The translations under genes were made by a program, and so were the position numbers. A DNA stretch of 64,000 bases, from the NCBI GenBank assembly GCA_963719855.1, contig CAVRDK010000003.1:124001-188000 (forward strand). Direction: 5' to 3'. The stretch is from CAIQPV01 sp963719855 (GTDB lineage Bacteria > Pseudomonadota > Gammaproteobacteria > Burkholderiales > Gallionellaceae). Under the pieces are notes generated by a model that saw nothing but the letters and a program-made list of their open reading frames with translations, made no database searches and was not told the origin of the DNA. Every line of letters begins with the position of its first letter. Positions within the stretch are counted from its first letter, which is position 1. This document shows, one piece after another, positions 7,344-16,113 of this stretch.

Positions 7344-8747
7344 ATGAGTGATATAGTGTCACCGATTAAACCCAGAGTAATACACACTATGCGAGCCCAG
7401 AACGACGAACTTTCTTTGCTTAAACAGGTTCTCGAAATTTACGATCAAAAGTATGTCGCAGAATTTCTCAATAAAGTGTCGCCGAAAGACTGGTGTAGGG
7501 AAACAATTAACAGGTGGCTTAACGGAAAGGCGTCGCCTCGTCTCAGTCATACAGAATTTTGTGAACTGCAAAAGCTGCTTCCACAGGCTCCCGCAAAAAA
7601 TAAAAAATATGATTTCGATTTTATCGACCTGTTCGCAGGAATTGGCGGAATTCGTCGTGGCTTTGAAGAAGCCGGCGGGCGATGTGTATTTACCAGCGAG
7701 TGGAATAAATACGCAGTCCGGACTTACAAGGCAAATTTTTACTCAGATCCTGACAGTCACTGTTTTAACAACGACATCCGGGAAATCACACTTAGTAATC
7801 AGAAAAATGTTTCAAAGAATTTTGCCGAACGACATATTAACCAGATTATTCCCCAGCATGATGTCCTGCTTGCTGGTTTTCCTTGTCAGCCGTTCTCAAT
7901 TGCTGGCGTATCGAAAAAAAATTCGTTGGGTGTGAAGCATGGTTTCGAGTGCAAGACGCAAGGCACATTGTTCTTTGACGTTGCGCGCATCATTGCCGCA
8001 AAACGCCCTGCAGCATTCGTGCTGGAAAATGTTAAAAACCTGAAGAGCCACGATAAAGGGCGAACATTCAAAGTGATAATTGAAGCACTTGAAGAGCTGG
8101 GGTACTGGATCTCGGACATTGACCACACGGGCACACATGATCCTAAGATCGTTGACGGTAAGAATTTTGTGCCTCAACACAGAGAACGTATCGTACTCGT
8201 TGGGTTTCGTAAAGATCTTGGGGTGCATGATGGATTTTCCCTGCGAGACATCTCAAAACTATTTCCAAAACACAAGCCAGTGCTAAACGACATTCTGGAA
8301 GACAAGGTCGATGAAAAATACATCCTTACTCCAAAACTTTGGGAATACCTTTTCAATTACGCCATCAAGCATAAGGCGAAGGGTAACGGCTTCGGTTATG
8401 GACTGGTAAAGGGCACCGACACGACCCGCACATTGTCTGCACGTTATTACAAGGACGGTTCTGAGATACTTATTGATCGTGGCTTCAATCCTGACAAACC
8501 ACCTTTCGGCAAAGCCAATCTGAAAAACCGCCCACGTCGTCTGACACCACTTGAATGTGCTCGCCTGATGGGCTACAACAGCCCCGGTCAGTCTGATTTC
8601 CGTATTCCGGTATCCGATACGCAGGCATACAAACAATTCGGCAACTCTGTAGTCGTTCCCGTATTCGCAGCTGTTGCGAAACTCATGAAACCAAAAATAA
8701 TAGAGGCTAAAAAGCGTGCGGCGGTAAAACTTCAAAAGGCGGCATAA
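7344..8747 (+). CDS. dcm: DNA (cytosine-5-)-methyltransferase, Dcm-like (CCWGG type)
   Basis: The protein transfers a methyl group from S-adenosylmethionine to C5 of cytosine. Similarity to E. coli Dcm runs along the whole length: motif I FAGIGGIRRGFEEAGG (about residues 97-112), the catalytic motif IV GFPCQPFS with Cys181, motif VI ENVKNL, motif VIII QHRERI and the C-terminal QFGNSVVVPVFAAVAKL. Dcm modifies the inner C of CCWGG, and the near-identity through the recognition region supports that site here. A TTG start at 7314 would be longer; ATG 7344 gives the length expected from Dcm. It is followed 6 bp later by vsr. It may protect the host against the EcoRII-N-containing operon at 1034-5741. 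Confidence 0.93.
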   Translation: MSDIVSPIKPRVIHTMRAQNDELSLLKQVLEIYDQKYVAEFLNKVSPKDWCRETINRWLNGKASPRLSHTEFCELQKLLPQAPAKNKKYDFDFIDLFAGIGGIRRGFEEAGGRCVFTSEWNKYAVRTYKANFYSDPDSHCFNNDIREITLSNQKNVSKNFAERHINQIIPQHDVLLAGFPCQPFSIAGVSKKNSLGVKHGFECKTQGTLFFDVARIIAAKRPAAFVLENVKNLKSHDKGRTFKVIIEALEELGYWISDIDHTGTHDPKIVDGKNFVPQHRERIVLVGFRKDLGVHDGFSLRDISKLFPKHKPVLNDILEDKVDEKYILTPKLWEYLFNYAIKHKAKGNGFGYGLVKGTDTTRTLSARYYKDGSEILIDRGFNPDKPPFGKANLKNRPRRLTPLECARLMGYNSPGQSDFRIPVSDTQAYKQFGNSVVVPVFAAVAKLMKPKIIEAKKRAAVKLQKAA

Positions 8748-8753
8748 TTCTTC

Positions 8754-9197
8754 GTGGATGTTCACAGCCCTTCAGTCCGCTCAAAGAATATGCGGGCGAT
8801 ACGAAACAAAAACACCCAACCTGAGTTGTGTTTACGAAAATCCCTGCATGCCAATGGGTTCCGGTTTCGATTGTGCGTAAAAAACCTACCTGGCACACCG
8901 GACATTGTGCTTCCAAAATATCACGCAGTGATTTTTGTCCATGGATGCTTCTGGCATGGACATCACTGCCACCGGTTCAAATGGCCGAGCACTCGTCCGG
9001 ATTTCTGGCGGGAGAAGATCGGACGAAATCGCGCCAACGATCATAAGGCGACAGAAGCCCTGCTTGCCAGCGGATGGCGCGTTGGCATCGTTTGGGAATG
9101 CGCCATGCGTGGCGCGGGAAAAAATATCGGAGACGTTACACAAAGGCTAGCTTGCTGGCTTCGTAGCGATGTTCCATCTATCGAGGAACGAGGATGA
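8754..9197 (+). CDS. vsr: Very short patch repair endonuclease Vsr
   Basis: Vsr nicks DNA 5' of the T in T:G mismatches that arise when 5-methylcytosine in a Dcm site deaminates, starting short patch repair. The 147-residue protein has the family signatures: VRSKNMRAIRNKNTQPEL near the N-terminus, the catalytic aspartate in LPGTPDIVLPKYHAVIFVHGCFWHGH (Asp near residue 50), the zinc/metal-binding HGCFWHGHHC, and WREKIGRNRANDH. The GTG at 8754 is the only start in frame at this place and lies 6 bp after the dcm stop, in the same order as E. coli dcm-vsr. It supports the assignment of the upstream gene as a CCWGG methyltransferase. Confidence 0.93.
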   Translation: MDVHSPSVRSKNMRAIRNKNTQPELCLRKSLHANGFRFRLCVKNLPGTPDIVLPKYHAVIFVHGCFWHGHHCHRFKWPSTRPDFWREKIGRNRANDHKATEALLASGWRVGIVWECAMRGAGKNIGDVTQRLACWLRSDVPSIEERG

Positions 9198-9343
9198 AAC
9201 GGGGCTCATCCTCTCCAGCTTCAGTACATAGTTGACCTGTCGACGCGAGGGGTAAACCCGTCACCAAAGATGTCTCTCTGCACTCGTCTCTGCACTCGTT
9301 AGGTGTATGCTATTGCCTTATATTTTGATCGCGATCAGAACTT

Positions 9344-12300
9344 ATGCACCGCTTCTCAAGCCTGAAACACGTACCCGCCGAAACTCGTCTTCAATTGAGG
9401 CAGCGATTCGCAAGTTATCTCCCGTCACGTCTTAACTCGACCTTCCGTCATAATGAGGAGGTCACACTTACAGACGAGTTGATGCTTCATCTCCTGTTAA
9501 ATCTGAGCATTGACTTCGAAAGTCAATACGAAAGAGCGCTTGCAACTTACGCGGCTGTTTCCTCTCCAAATTCCAGTGAATTAAATCTAGAAAACTTAAT
9601 CAAGGCTGGGTGGCTTCGTGTGGTCTGGGGACGAATAACAATCCCATTTGAAATTGCCCAAGCAGTTCGTAAAAAATTGCCGGAAGTAATGCCAGCATTT
9701 GTTGTTTTGTCTGCAAAACGACATGAACGAACCTACCTAATAACTGACACAACATCCAGTGACAAGAGTTTTTTCGATGTAGCTGCTGCCATCAATCGCA
9801 AGGAACTCAATCCAAGTAACGTCTGTTGTCAAACTCCGAAATGGGTTGCTGCTCGACTATGGGATCGAACCCTACCAGATTCTTCCAATCATTCTGCATC
9901 ATTACGAGTTTGGGTTGATCGCTGGTCTCAATTGGGATATCCATCATTAGTGCCCAAAAGCGTATGGAATGAAATTTCTGCAGATGCATTCCGTAAGGCT
10001 GCCATAAATATTCTTGAAACAGAACCAAGCCTAACCGATTGGAATACATTTCGTTCCACCATTGTTACGCAAATTGCTCTGGCAAATAATCAGCCCATAA
10101 TAAACACGGAGGGATATGTTCCTCCCACTCCAACTACACTTGTCGACCGCACCCTCTGGCTGGAAGGCCACTTTTTTGAGCGTGCCATGATGGGATTTTT
10201 TGATTCTGATGATATTTTTGGCCTTGTTCGCTTATTGTTAGCTGACGTTGAGGCGGAAGACAATGCCCCTGCCCCGCATGGGATAGCTAAACAACTGTTT
10301 GCGTTAGCTATCGAACGACCAGAGTTGTATATCAGCTTGATCTTTAGTGTTCGCCAGTATTCCATGCTGCTAGCGGACTTGCTTCTCTATCCCGCCACGT
10401 CCGCCGTGGCCTGCTTGTTGATTGCACAATGGCAATCTCACACCAGCGCGTGGGATCGAGAGCTTATAACTCGTGATAATCAATCCTCTAAAACTATTGC
10501 TTTCGCCGATGCCACATCAGTTATGGGACATTACCTTGAGCAAGGTTCCCTTCCACCAGAAGAAGCTGCATCGTTACTCGGCTGGTTTCATAAAAATGCG
10601 CAACCGGGTTTTATCGACGATTTTGGAAGCGGAGAAACGATGCTTGCCAACTTGCGTAGCGAACTCACGAGCCAGTCACCAGAAATACTACGAAGAATCA
10701 TAGCATCATTGACATCGACCATGGCGCAGTCAGGCTTTGAAAAATCAACCTTTGCAGCAGCTTTGGACATAATCGATGCAGGAAGGCTTGCCGATGACAT
10801 TGAGCCAACCCTAATCGTTAGCTTATATGTCCAGTCAATTGAAAAAGGCGATTTCAGATTAACGGCTAATAGAATAAGTTGCGGCGGAGCTGCGGCACTT
10901 TTCAAGCTAGCAATGCGCGCCCCAGCCGAGCTTCGTAAGCAGTTTCTGTCCCCGCTTAATGTCAAAACTTTCTTGGCCGCAGAAACTGCGGCTGATAACA
11001 ATCCCTATATCCTAGCTGGCACCTTTGCTCGGTCTCTCCGTACCCACATTCGCATATTGAGCCGAGCGACTAGCGCTTGGAAGGGAGTTGTACCCAATGA
11101 TCTGCTAAATGCACTAATTGACGCCATCAAAAATGGCACTCAGTCGCTCGTTGAGAATGAACTAACTTCCGTATTTTCAGCACAATATGAAAGTGAATCG
11201 CTTGACCGTCCCATTGCTGCTGATATTGGAGCAGCTCTTAGCGCGCTCCCCGTCATTCATAGGGAGCAGCTACTCACGATAACTCTAAAAACTGATGAGC
11301 CATTGTTGCTCGCACATTTGCTGTCCTTTGCGCCATATGTAACCAAGGATCGAATTAGGGAGCGCATTAATGAACTCACACCTGCCAATGCTGGCGACAT
11401 CCACTCCTTAACCGAAGCACGAGCTCGCATTGAGGCGCTCTTGTCGGCAGGTATGGCGGATAGTGCGGCGCGGTTCATAGATGCAGAGCATAAACTCAAG
11501 ACTTTAGGGAAAATTGCAGGACGAGAAACCGAGCGGCTTCGAACTTCGCTGCGCTTACATTTATTGCGTAGAGAATGGCCTGAGATCGAAAATACCATTC
11601 CACCGCCAAGCTTGCCCCTAGCAGAACAATCAGCGGCAGAGGAGACTATTACTTTCTACAAGGCAATCGCTGCACTGAATAGCCCAAGCGCGAACACACA
11701 TGCGGCTGAACAGATGTTCGCTCAACTAAATACTCGACGACCTGATGTGCCAGCTTATGCGGTTAATCTTTTTGCGGCGCGCGTTAGCATCCTTCTTAAG
11801 GAAGATCTGTTTAGCCAGCTTCAGGGGGAAGCTATTGATCGTGGACACCAAGTGTTGTTTGAGTCTGAACAGATAATGCATCGAGCTCATTCGGTGGACG
11901 ATTCCGATTGGCTTATTGTCAATTGCAATAAAGCGCTGCTTTTGCTTGCCATAGGGCAACCCGGTCAAGTCATCGAATTGCTAACGCCGTTACAAGCTCG
12001 CGGTATGCGGGATAGCGTTGCGGCATACCTAGCAGTTGCTCTGGCAAGAACTGGTCGCATTCCCGAAGCAAATGCCATCTTGAGTCATGCCGAACAATTA
12101 ATTGGAGAAACAGATGCGTTGCGCGCGGCTCGTGCGCATATTGCCAGCGGTTATCCTTATCATGCGCCCACCAGCGTTGCAGAAGATGAAAACCCTGCGC
12201 CACGCATCAAGGCTGCCCTATTTGATCTCTTGCAGATGGATCCTATGCGACAAGCTGAAATACTTCAGTTACCGCCTGAGCCGTTTGATGAGTTTGTTAT

Positions 12301-12877
12301 TGGTCATATACGCTCAGCAGCAGCGAGCGTGATGGCATTGGTTCCGATGATGAGTACAGTTGACTTCACAGGATGTGAAGATGATCTCAGCGCATTGATT
12401 CGTGAGTTATTGACCTCTCGCTTCCAGTTCCTAAAATGGTCCGTGCCGGATCAGCCCAAGGGGGGCTTTACCGCCAAGGGTAATCCAGGCGAACGCGACC
12501 TCTTGCTACAGAAAGACAGCACGACATTGGCGGTCATTGAGGCGGTTGTATGCAAAACAAGTGTGGGGCAACAGAACCTGACTCGCCATTTTCAAAAAAT
12601 TCTCGGCTACTCAACATGCAGACTTTTTTTTCATCTCTCCTACGTGTATCTAGATAGCATTGCGCTTGTCCTCGCTCACCTCAAGCACACAGCAGAATCC
12701 GATGCACCTTCTGGATTTCACTTTCGTGGACTCAAAGATATCCCATTCACAGATTCTAAGCCCTTAGGTTTCAGTGCTCGTTACGGAGTTGGATATGGTG
12801 AAGTCAAAGTAGTTTTTCTTGTATTGGATTTGGGGCAGCAACTGCAAAGGAATGCAGCAAAATTGGCTGCGACATAA
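9344..12877 (+). CDS. Giant (1177 aa) helical-repeat protein with possible C-terminal nuclease
   Basis: I do not recognise the family. The protein is long, soluble and mostly helical. Around residues 760-960 it has TPR-like pairs (for example NKALLLLAIGQPGQVIELL and AAYLAVALARTGRIPEANAIL). Near the C-terminus (about 1045-1075) the string GERDLLLQ...AVIEAVVCK looks like a PD-(D/E)XK nuclease core: an Asp in a strand, then Glu in the next strand with a displaced Lys. The last 100 residues (YSTCRLFFHLSYVYLD, KVVFLVLDLG) could complete such a fold. It lies 146 bp after vsr, transcribed the same way, and may be an accessory defence effector. Directly before it, at 9277-9300, a 12-bp unit CTCTGCACTCGT is repeated in tandem. 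Confidence 0.65.
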   Translation: MHRFSSLKHVPAETRLQLRQRFASYLPSRLNSTFRHNEEVTLTDELMLHLLLNLSIDFESQYERALATYAAVSSPNSSELNLENLIKAGWLRVVWGRITIPFEIAQAVRKKLPEVMPAFVVLSAKRHERTYLITDTTSSDKSFFDVAAAINRKELNPSNVCCQTPKWVAARLWDRTLPDSSNHSASLRVWVDRWSQLGYPSLVPKSVWNEISADAFRKAAINILETEPSLTDWNTFRSTIVTQIALANNQPIINTEGYVPPTPTTLVDRTLWLEGHFFERAMMGFFDSDDIFGLVRLLLADVEAEDNAPAPHGIAKQLFALAIERPELYISLIFSVRQYSMLLADLLLYPATSAVACLLIAQWQSHTSAWDRELITRDNQSSKTIAFADATSVMGHYLEQGSLPPEEAASLLGWFHKNAQPGFIDDFGSGETMLANLRSELTSQSPEILRRIIASLTSTMAQSGFEKSTFAAALDIIDAGRLADDIEPTLIVSLYVQSIEKGDFRLTANRISCGGAAALFKLAMRAPAELRKQFLSPLNVKTFLAAETAADNNPYILAGTFARSLRTHIRILSRATSAWKGVVPNDLLNALIDAIKNGTQSLVENELTSVFSAQYESESLDRPIAADIGAALSALPVIHREQLLTITLKTDEPLLLAHLLSFAPYVTKDRIRERINELTPANAGDIHSLTEARARIEALLSAGMADSAARFIDAEHKLKTLGKIAGRETERLRTSLRLHLLRREWPEIENTIPPPSLPLAEQSAAEETITFYKAIAALNSPSANTHAAEQMFAQLNTRRPDVPAYAVNLFAARVSILLKEDLFSQLQGEAIDRGHQVLFESEQIMHRAHSVDDSDWLIVNCNKALLLLAIGQPGQVIELLTPLQARGMRDSVAAYLAVALARTGRIPEANAILSHAEQLIGETDALRAARAHIASGYPYHAPTSVAEDENPAPRIKAALFDLLQMDPMRQAEILQLPPEPFDEFVIGHIRSAAASVMALVPMMSTVDFTGCEDDLSALIRELLTSRFQFLKWSVPDQPKGGFTAKGNPGERDLLLQKDSTTLAVIEAVVCKTSVGQQNLTRHFQKILGYSTCRLFFHLSYVYLDSIALVLAHLKHTAESDAPSGFHFRGLKDIPFTDSKPLGFSARYGVGYGEVKVVFLVLDLGQQLQRNAAKLAAT

Positions 12878-13067
12878 ACAAGCGACCATAATCGGTGAAA
12901 ATTTCCTACAGTTTTCACATAGGTGGGATTCTTTTCACGAATTGTGGAATCCTACAACTTCATAGGGGCATATAGGCAATACTGGCTATGCCTACACAGT
13001 TTTTTGAGCCTAGAGCTACGCTCAAGCGGGACTGGCGTAGCCAGTCCCTTAGCTCCGGCGGAGGATA

Positions 13068-13556
13068 ATGATGGTACAGAACGCACGAAGAGTGCTTGCC
13101 GACTGCAAGCACTCGCTTGATATGCTCCAGATGGAATCGCAGCCTGCCTCGTTCCGGGTTCTCTGGGTGGCCGGGATCGCACTGGCACGCGCTGTTGGTC
13201 ACGTACTTCAGAAAGTCGATGGCAAACAAGATAGTGCGGTGAGAGCGGCGATTGAAACAGCTTATGCGTCATGGAAGGCTGACAGGCCAAGCAATGCGAT
13301 TTTCTGGAATTTCATTGAAGAGGAAAGGAACCAAGTTCTCAAACAATATGAGGTTGGGTTCTTCGCCGGCCCCGTTGATATTGTGGCCGAGGGGCAGGTT
13401 TACACACTTGATGACCACTTGTTTTGTCCGATCACAGATGGCCCCTTTGCGGGAGAGGATTGCAGGGACATTCTGGAGCAGGCAATCGAATGGTGGGAGC
13501 GGCAGCTTGCCGCAGTTGAGGCTAATGCGCAACCCAGCGCACGCCGAACACTGTAA
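13068..13556 (+). CDS. Conserved hypothetical protein
   Basis: The 162-residue protein is soluble, with no signal peptide or membrane segment. It has a long helical N-terminal half (RVLADCKHSLDMLQM, GIALARAVGHVLQKVDGKQD), an FWNFIEEERNQVLKQYEVG segment, and a C-terminal part with several Trp and Glu (ILEQAIEWWERQL). The ATG at 13068 is followed at once by a second ATG and is preceded by a GGCGGAGGAT ribosome site. The pattern of an EERN/EExR motif in a helical protein is seen in several uncharacterised defence-associated families, but I cannot assign one. It stands alone between the giant protein and the convergent nuclease genes. Confidence 0.65.
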   Translation: MMVQNARRVLADCKHSLDMLQMESQPASFRVLWVAGIALARAVGHVLQKVDGKQDSAVRAAIETAYASWKADRPSNAIFWNFIEEERNQVLKQYEVGFFAGPVDIVAEGQVYTLDDHLFCPITDGPFAGEDCRDILEQAIEWWERQLAAVEANAQPSARRTL

Positions 13557-13640
13557 TGTGTTCAACTGTGTACTGTGTACACGGGTTGGGTGCCTCTGAC
13601 AATGTAACAGCGTGGATAGCCCGTACAGATAACGTTTCGT

Positions 13641-13785
13641 TATGATGATACAACTTTATTATGCGTTTAAATGAAGCACAACCTAAAAATCATTGCTCCA
13701 TGATAGAACTTAATTTTTTGGCCTTAAATTCGATGAGCGAATAATCAATGAGATATGTTGGCTTTATGATAGAACTTTATTATTT
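13641..13785. repeat. Three imperfect direct repeats of about 20 bp
   Basis: The motif TATGATAGAACTTTATTAT occurs at 13765-13783. Close variants are at 13641-13662 (with a two-base difference plus an extra triplet) and at 13700-13718 (CATGATAGAACTTAATTTT). Spacing is about 59 and 65 bp. They lie in AT-rich non-coding DNA downstream of the convergent genes, the last one overlapping the stop codon of the 13780 gene. Possible roles are iterated protein binding sites or the footprint of a small mobile element. Confidence 0.45.
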
Positions 13786-14217
13786 ACAAACAGCAGACGC
13801 TAATATGGAAAACGGTTTCTCATAATCGACGGTACCGCTAAGAATTTCTTTATGCATTTTGAACATACTGACGAGAATATCAGTTTTAGTGGCCTTGCCT
13901 GATAATACATTTAAGCCCAGCTCTGTTACGTTAAACCGTTTGCCGGATAGAGAAACGACACCTGTCCTTGTCCATGAATTAGGATAATCCCTGAATAGAG
14001 GACGAAAAGCACCTTCTGCGGTTTGGCTTCTCCATGCTTCATTTGGATAAGCTCTCTCCAAATCTTTATAGATAGGGCTTTCTCGTTCGTAGACACTTTC
14101 GTTGGAATGGGAGGAAATAATTCTTAGGGCGTCAGTCCAAAGTGGCTCCTTCCAAAGCCCTTCTCGCCCCCCGTCTATGCCAACCCATGAAGTGTTGTAT
14201 TTCACTAGGCCCATCAA
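13780..14217 (-). CDS. Short companion of the 14317 nuclease (possible truncated paralog)
   Basis: The 145-residue product contains RDYPNSWTRTGVVSLSGKRFNVTELGLNVLSGKATKTDILVSMF. This parallels the start of the neighbouring larger protein (GIYYLEQSPDGWIVRLTETAKRFLVREEPDVGAFL): a winged-helix-like strand pair followed by a helix rich in small residues. I suspect it is a DNA-binding specificity or regulatory piece, or the N-terminal remnant of a second copy without its nuclease domain. It lies about 100 bp downstream of the larger gene on the same strand. The start codon is followed by a near-repeat, ATGATGGGC. No known family is recognised. Confidence 0.5.
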   Translation of the reverse strand: MMGLVKYNTSWVGIDGGREGLWKEPLWTDALRIISSHSNESVYERESPIYKDLERAYPNEAWRSQTAEGAFRPLFRDYPNSWTRTGVVSLSGKRFNVTELGLNVLSGKATKTDILVSMFKMHKEILSGTVDYEKPFSILASAVCK

Positions 14218-14316
14218 TTAGCTCCAATGAACAGTCAAAAAATCGGTGAAGGCATTTTTGCAACCCCATAAACATGCGGCATTGCGCAGCAACTGAACAA
14301 ATAACTAAGAAACCGC

Positions 14317-15624
14317 TTAATGCGATTGCTTTTGAAGAACTGCCATGCTCTCCGCACATACTGTAGGCCATTGCGGCTTGCCATCATTTTCAAACCAGCA
14401 AATATTTATATCGCGGTCATCGCAAAGATAATCGGTTATCCACGGAATATTGGTTGGGTTTTCCGGCAGGACAAGACAAAGCGAAACATGATTATCCTTT
14501 ATAACCTCTTGATAGCGGTATCGGTACTCATATAACTGACTCAATCCTTTCCTGATTTGCTCAAGCAAGCTGTCACCGCCGCTCTTCATTTCAAAAATAA
14601 ACGAGCCGTCCCCCGGTATTTTTGCGAACAAGTCGATATGGTCATTTTCTTGAGGCTGCGCACCAATATCGAGAAGCCATCTTTCCATTTTATCAACAAG
14701 TTCTTTATGCGCCAGATTGCGCTTTTGCCGTTTTATTCTTGTCAGATCGGGGTCAGCAAGCTCTCGTGTCCTGTCAAAAGGTTTAGGATCTGGAAGCTTA
14801 CCTGTCCGATTCCTGAATGGATAAGTCTCAGGAGCAGGTAGCTGTGCAGTGGGTTCGCCAACACTAATCTTTGGCATCGATGCCGGAGCAGATTCAAGAG
14901 CCGTATCCCTGGTAAGATCATCAACAATTCTTGCTGGCAAAACCTTTAGCCCATCGAAATATTTCCCCCACTCGCTCGTCGCTGCGACATCCTCCAGATC
15001 CTTCTTACATTTGCAGCCATCTAGGCCAGAAAACATATTGTTTATTTTGGCAATAGCATTTAGCTGTTTGCGTAGTTGGCTTTTGTCGGCTTCTGTCACT
15101 CCATTGCGGAGCCGAATAAACCCGCGCTCAGTTGAAAAAATTTCTGTGTGTTTGAGCAAATGGAATCTTTTCTCATACTTGCCATCAAACTCAGTCTTGC
15201 TGTTTCTTACCTCTGCAAGAACTGCAATAACATCCTTTATTTCTGGCAGTGCGTTTCGATTTACTGATTGGCTATTGGCGAGATGAAATATTTCATTATA
15301 GGAAACGCGAGCCGTAAGGACATCAACGCCACCACGCAATATTGCATCGGCTTGCAGGGCGATGGCAATCATCCTGACGGGAGAAAGATGGAATCCGTCA
15401 TTGATAAACTCAAGGGTTCTGTTGCTAGCCTTAACTTGCATGTGCAACTTTTGGGAGTGGCATGTGTAGACAGCACCCATTGCATTGGGGTACTGAAGCA
15501 ATGGCAATTGCAATCTGAGGAAAGCACCGACATCTGGTTCCTCCCTGACGAGAAATCGCTTGGCGGTTTCTGTTAGGCGAACAATCCAGCCGTCAGGAGA
15601 TTGCTCAAGGTAATAAATGCCCAA
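14317..15624 (-). CDS. Restriction-like protein with C-terminal PD-(D/E)XK nuclease
   Basis: The 435-residue protein has an N-terminal winged-helix-like region, a middle part with CKCKKDLEDV, and a C-terminal nuclease core. The strand HIDLFAKIPG carries the Asp, FIFEMKSGGD carries the E-x-K pair (about residues 325-345), and LLEQIRKGLSQLYEYRYRYQ follows, the Q-x-x-L-x-Q-L-Y-E-Y-R helix common in PD-(D/E)XK restriction proteins. The only start is TTG at 15624. However, the frame stays open and protein-like upstream (KDVSKFRDEISAYPAY) back to a stop near 15712, so the true N-terminus may be lost or shifted. Two CCGGATTTTCCGG palindromes lie in that upstream stretch. It is probably a defence endonuclease; the partner at 13780 may be its accessory. 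Confidence 0.7.
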   Translation of the reverse strand: MGIYYLEQSPDGWIVRLTETAKRFLVREEPDVGAFLRLQLPLLQYPNAMGAVYTCHSQKLHMQVKASNRTLEFINDGFHLSPVRMIAIALQADAILRGGVDVLTARVSYNEIFHLANSQSVNRNALPEIKDVIAVLAEVRNSKTEFDGKYEKRFHLLKHTEIFSTERGFIRLRNGVTEADKSQLRKQLNAIAKINNMFSGLDGCKCKKDLEDVAATSEWGKYFDGLKVLPARIVDDLTRDTALESAPASMPKISVGEPTAQLPAPETYPFRNRTGKLPDPKPFDRTRELADPDLTRIKRQKRNLAHKELVDKMERWLLDIGAQPQENDHIDLFAKIPGDGSFIFEMKSGGDSLLEQIRKGLSQLYEYRYRYQEVIKDNHVSLCLVLPENPTNIPWITDYLCDDRDINICWFENDGKPQWPTVCAESMAVLQKQSH

Positions 15625-15687
15625 GTATGCAGGGTAAGCGCTGATTTCGTCTCGAAACTTCGAGACATCCTTTCTTTTTTTGGGTAT

Positions 15688-15756
15688 CCGGATTTTCCGG
15701 TGGTTTTAGTACCTTGAATGTGGTCGGCTGAGTTTTTTAATCTCCGGATTTTCCGG
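15688..15756. repeat. Two identical palindromes CCGGATTTTCCGG
   Basis: The 13-bp palindrome (arms CCGGA/TCCGG around TTT) occurs at 15688-15700 and 15744-15756, 56 bp apart, each followed by TGG. The copies lie just upstream of the leftward nuclease gene and close to a rightward sigma-70-like promoter at 15779. Two identical operators about five helical turns apart would suit a dimeric or looping regulator, possibly encoded by the 13780 gene. Confidence 0.5.
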
Positions 15757-15778
15757 TGGGTGGAGGTTTTCTATCGAC

Positions 15779-15806
15779 TTGACACATTTCATCCGCCTGC
15801 TAGAAT
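15779..15806 (+). promoter_or_regulatory. Strong sigma-70-like promoter
   Basis: TTGACA at 15779-15784 and TAGAAT at 15801-15806 are separated by 16 bp. The -35 is a perfect match to consensus and the -10 differs at one position. It fires rightward into about 300 bp without a long gene, ending at the 24-codon frame at 16114 and the toxin-antitoxin pair. Confidence 0.6.
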
Positions 15807-16113
15807 TCCTCCCGTCTGCCGCAGAGGACGCTATAAAGACACACTGCATTCAAAACAGCCGAAAGGCTTCTGCAATACCAACAAACTAAATCCGTGCATG
15901 GGAAACTGAGAACGATCACGCCTGCGCTTGTCGAGCGCACTCGCGACCGTTTTTATGGTCACGAATTTTTCATCCTCTGGGTGAAGATCGCCGTCATGCG
16001 CAATTGGCATTTCAAACAGACGTAGTTCATCGCGTCATTCAATCAACCCAAGCGGGATGTTAATTCGTTCCCGCCAAGGTTCGAAGTGATTCCGTTGTTT
16101 TAAGGAGAAAACA
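15807..16113 (+). other. Long untranslated leader or remnant of a plasmid-type gene
   Basis: No gene is visible between the promoter at 15779 and the ATG at 16114. The stretch around 15920-15965 (GCGAGCGCACTCGCGACCG-like, followed by TTTTTATGGTCACG) can form short hairpins (CTCGCGACCG / the later CGTGACC-like segment). Long structured leaders of this kind occur ahead of plasmid and integrative-element genes. It could be a non-coding RNA or a leftover 5' region; I cannot choose. Confidence 0.3.

Noticed and set aside
12952..13290. Minus-strand frames of 89 and 112 residues over the 13068 gene
   Set aside because: They overlap a frame with a good ribosome site and sensible protein; composition is shadow-like.
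14320..15286. Plus-strand frames (71, 94, 145 residues) over the nuclease gene
   Set aside because: Antisense shadows of the PD-(D/E)XK protein.
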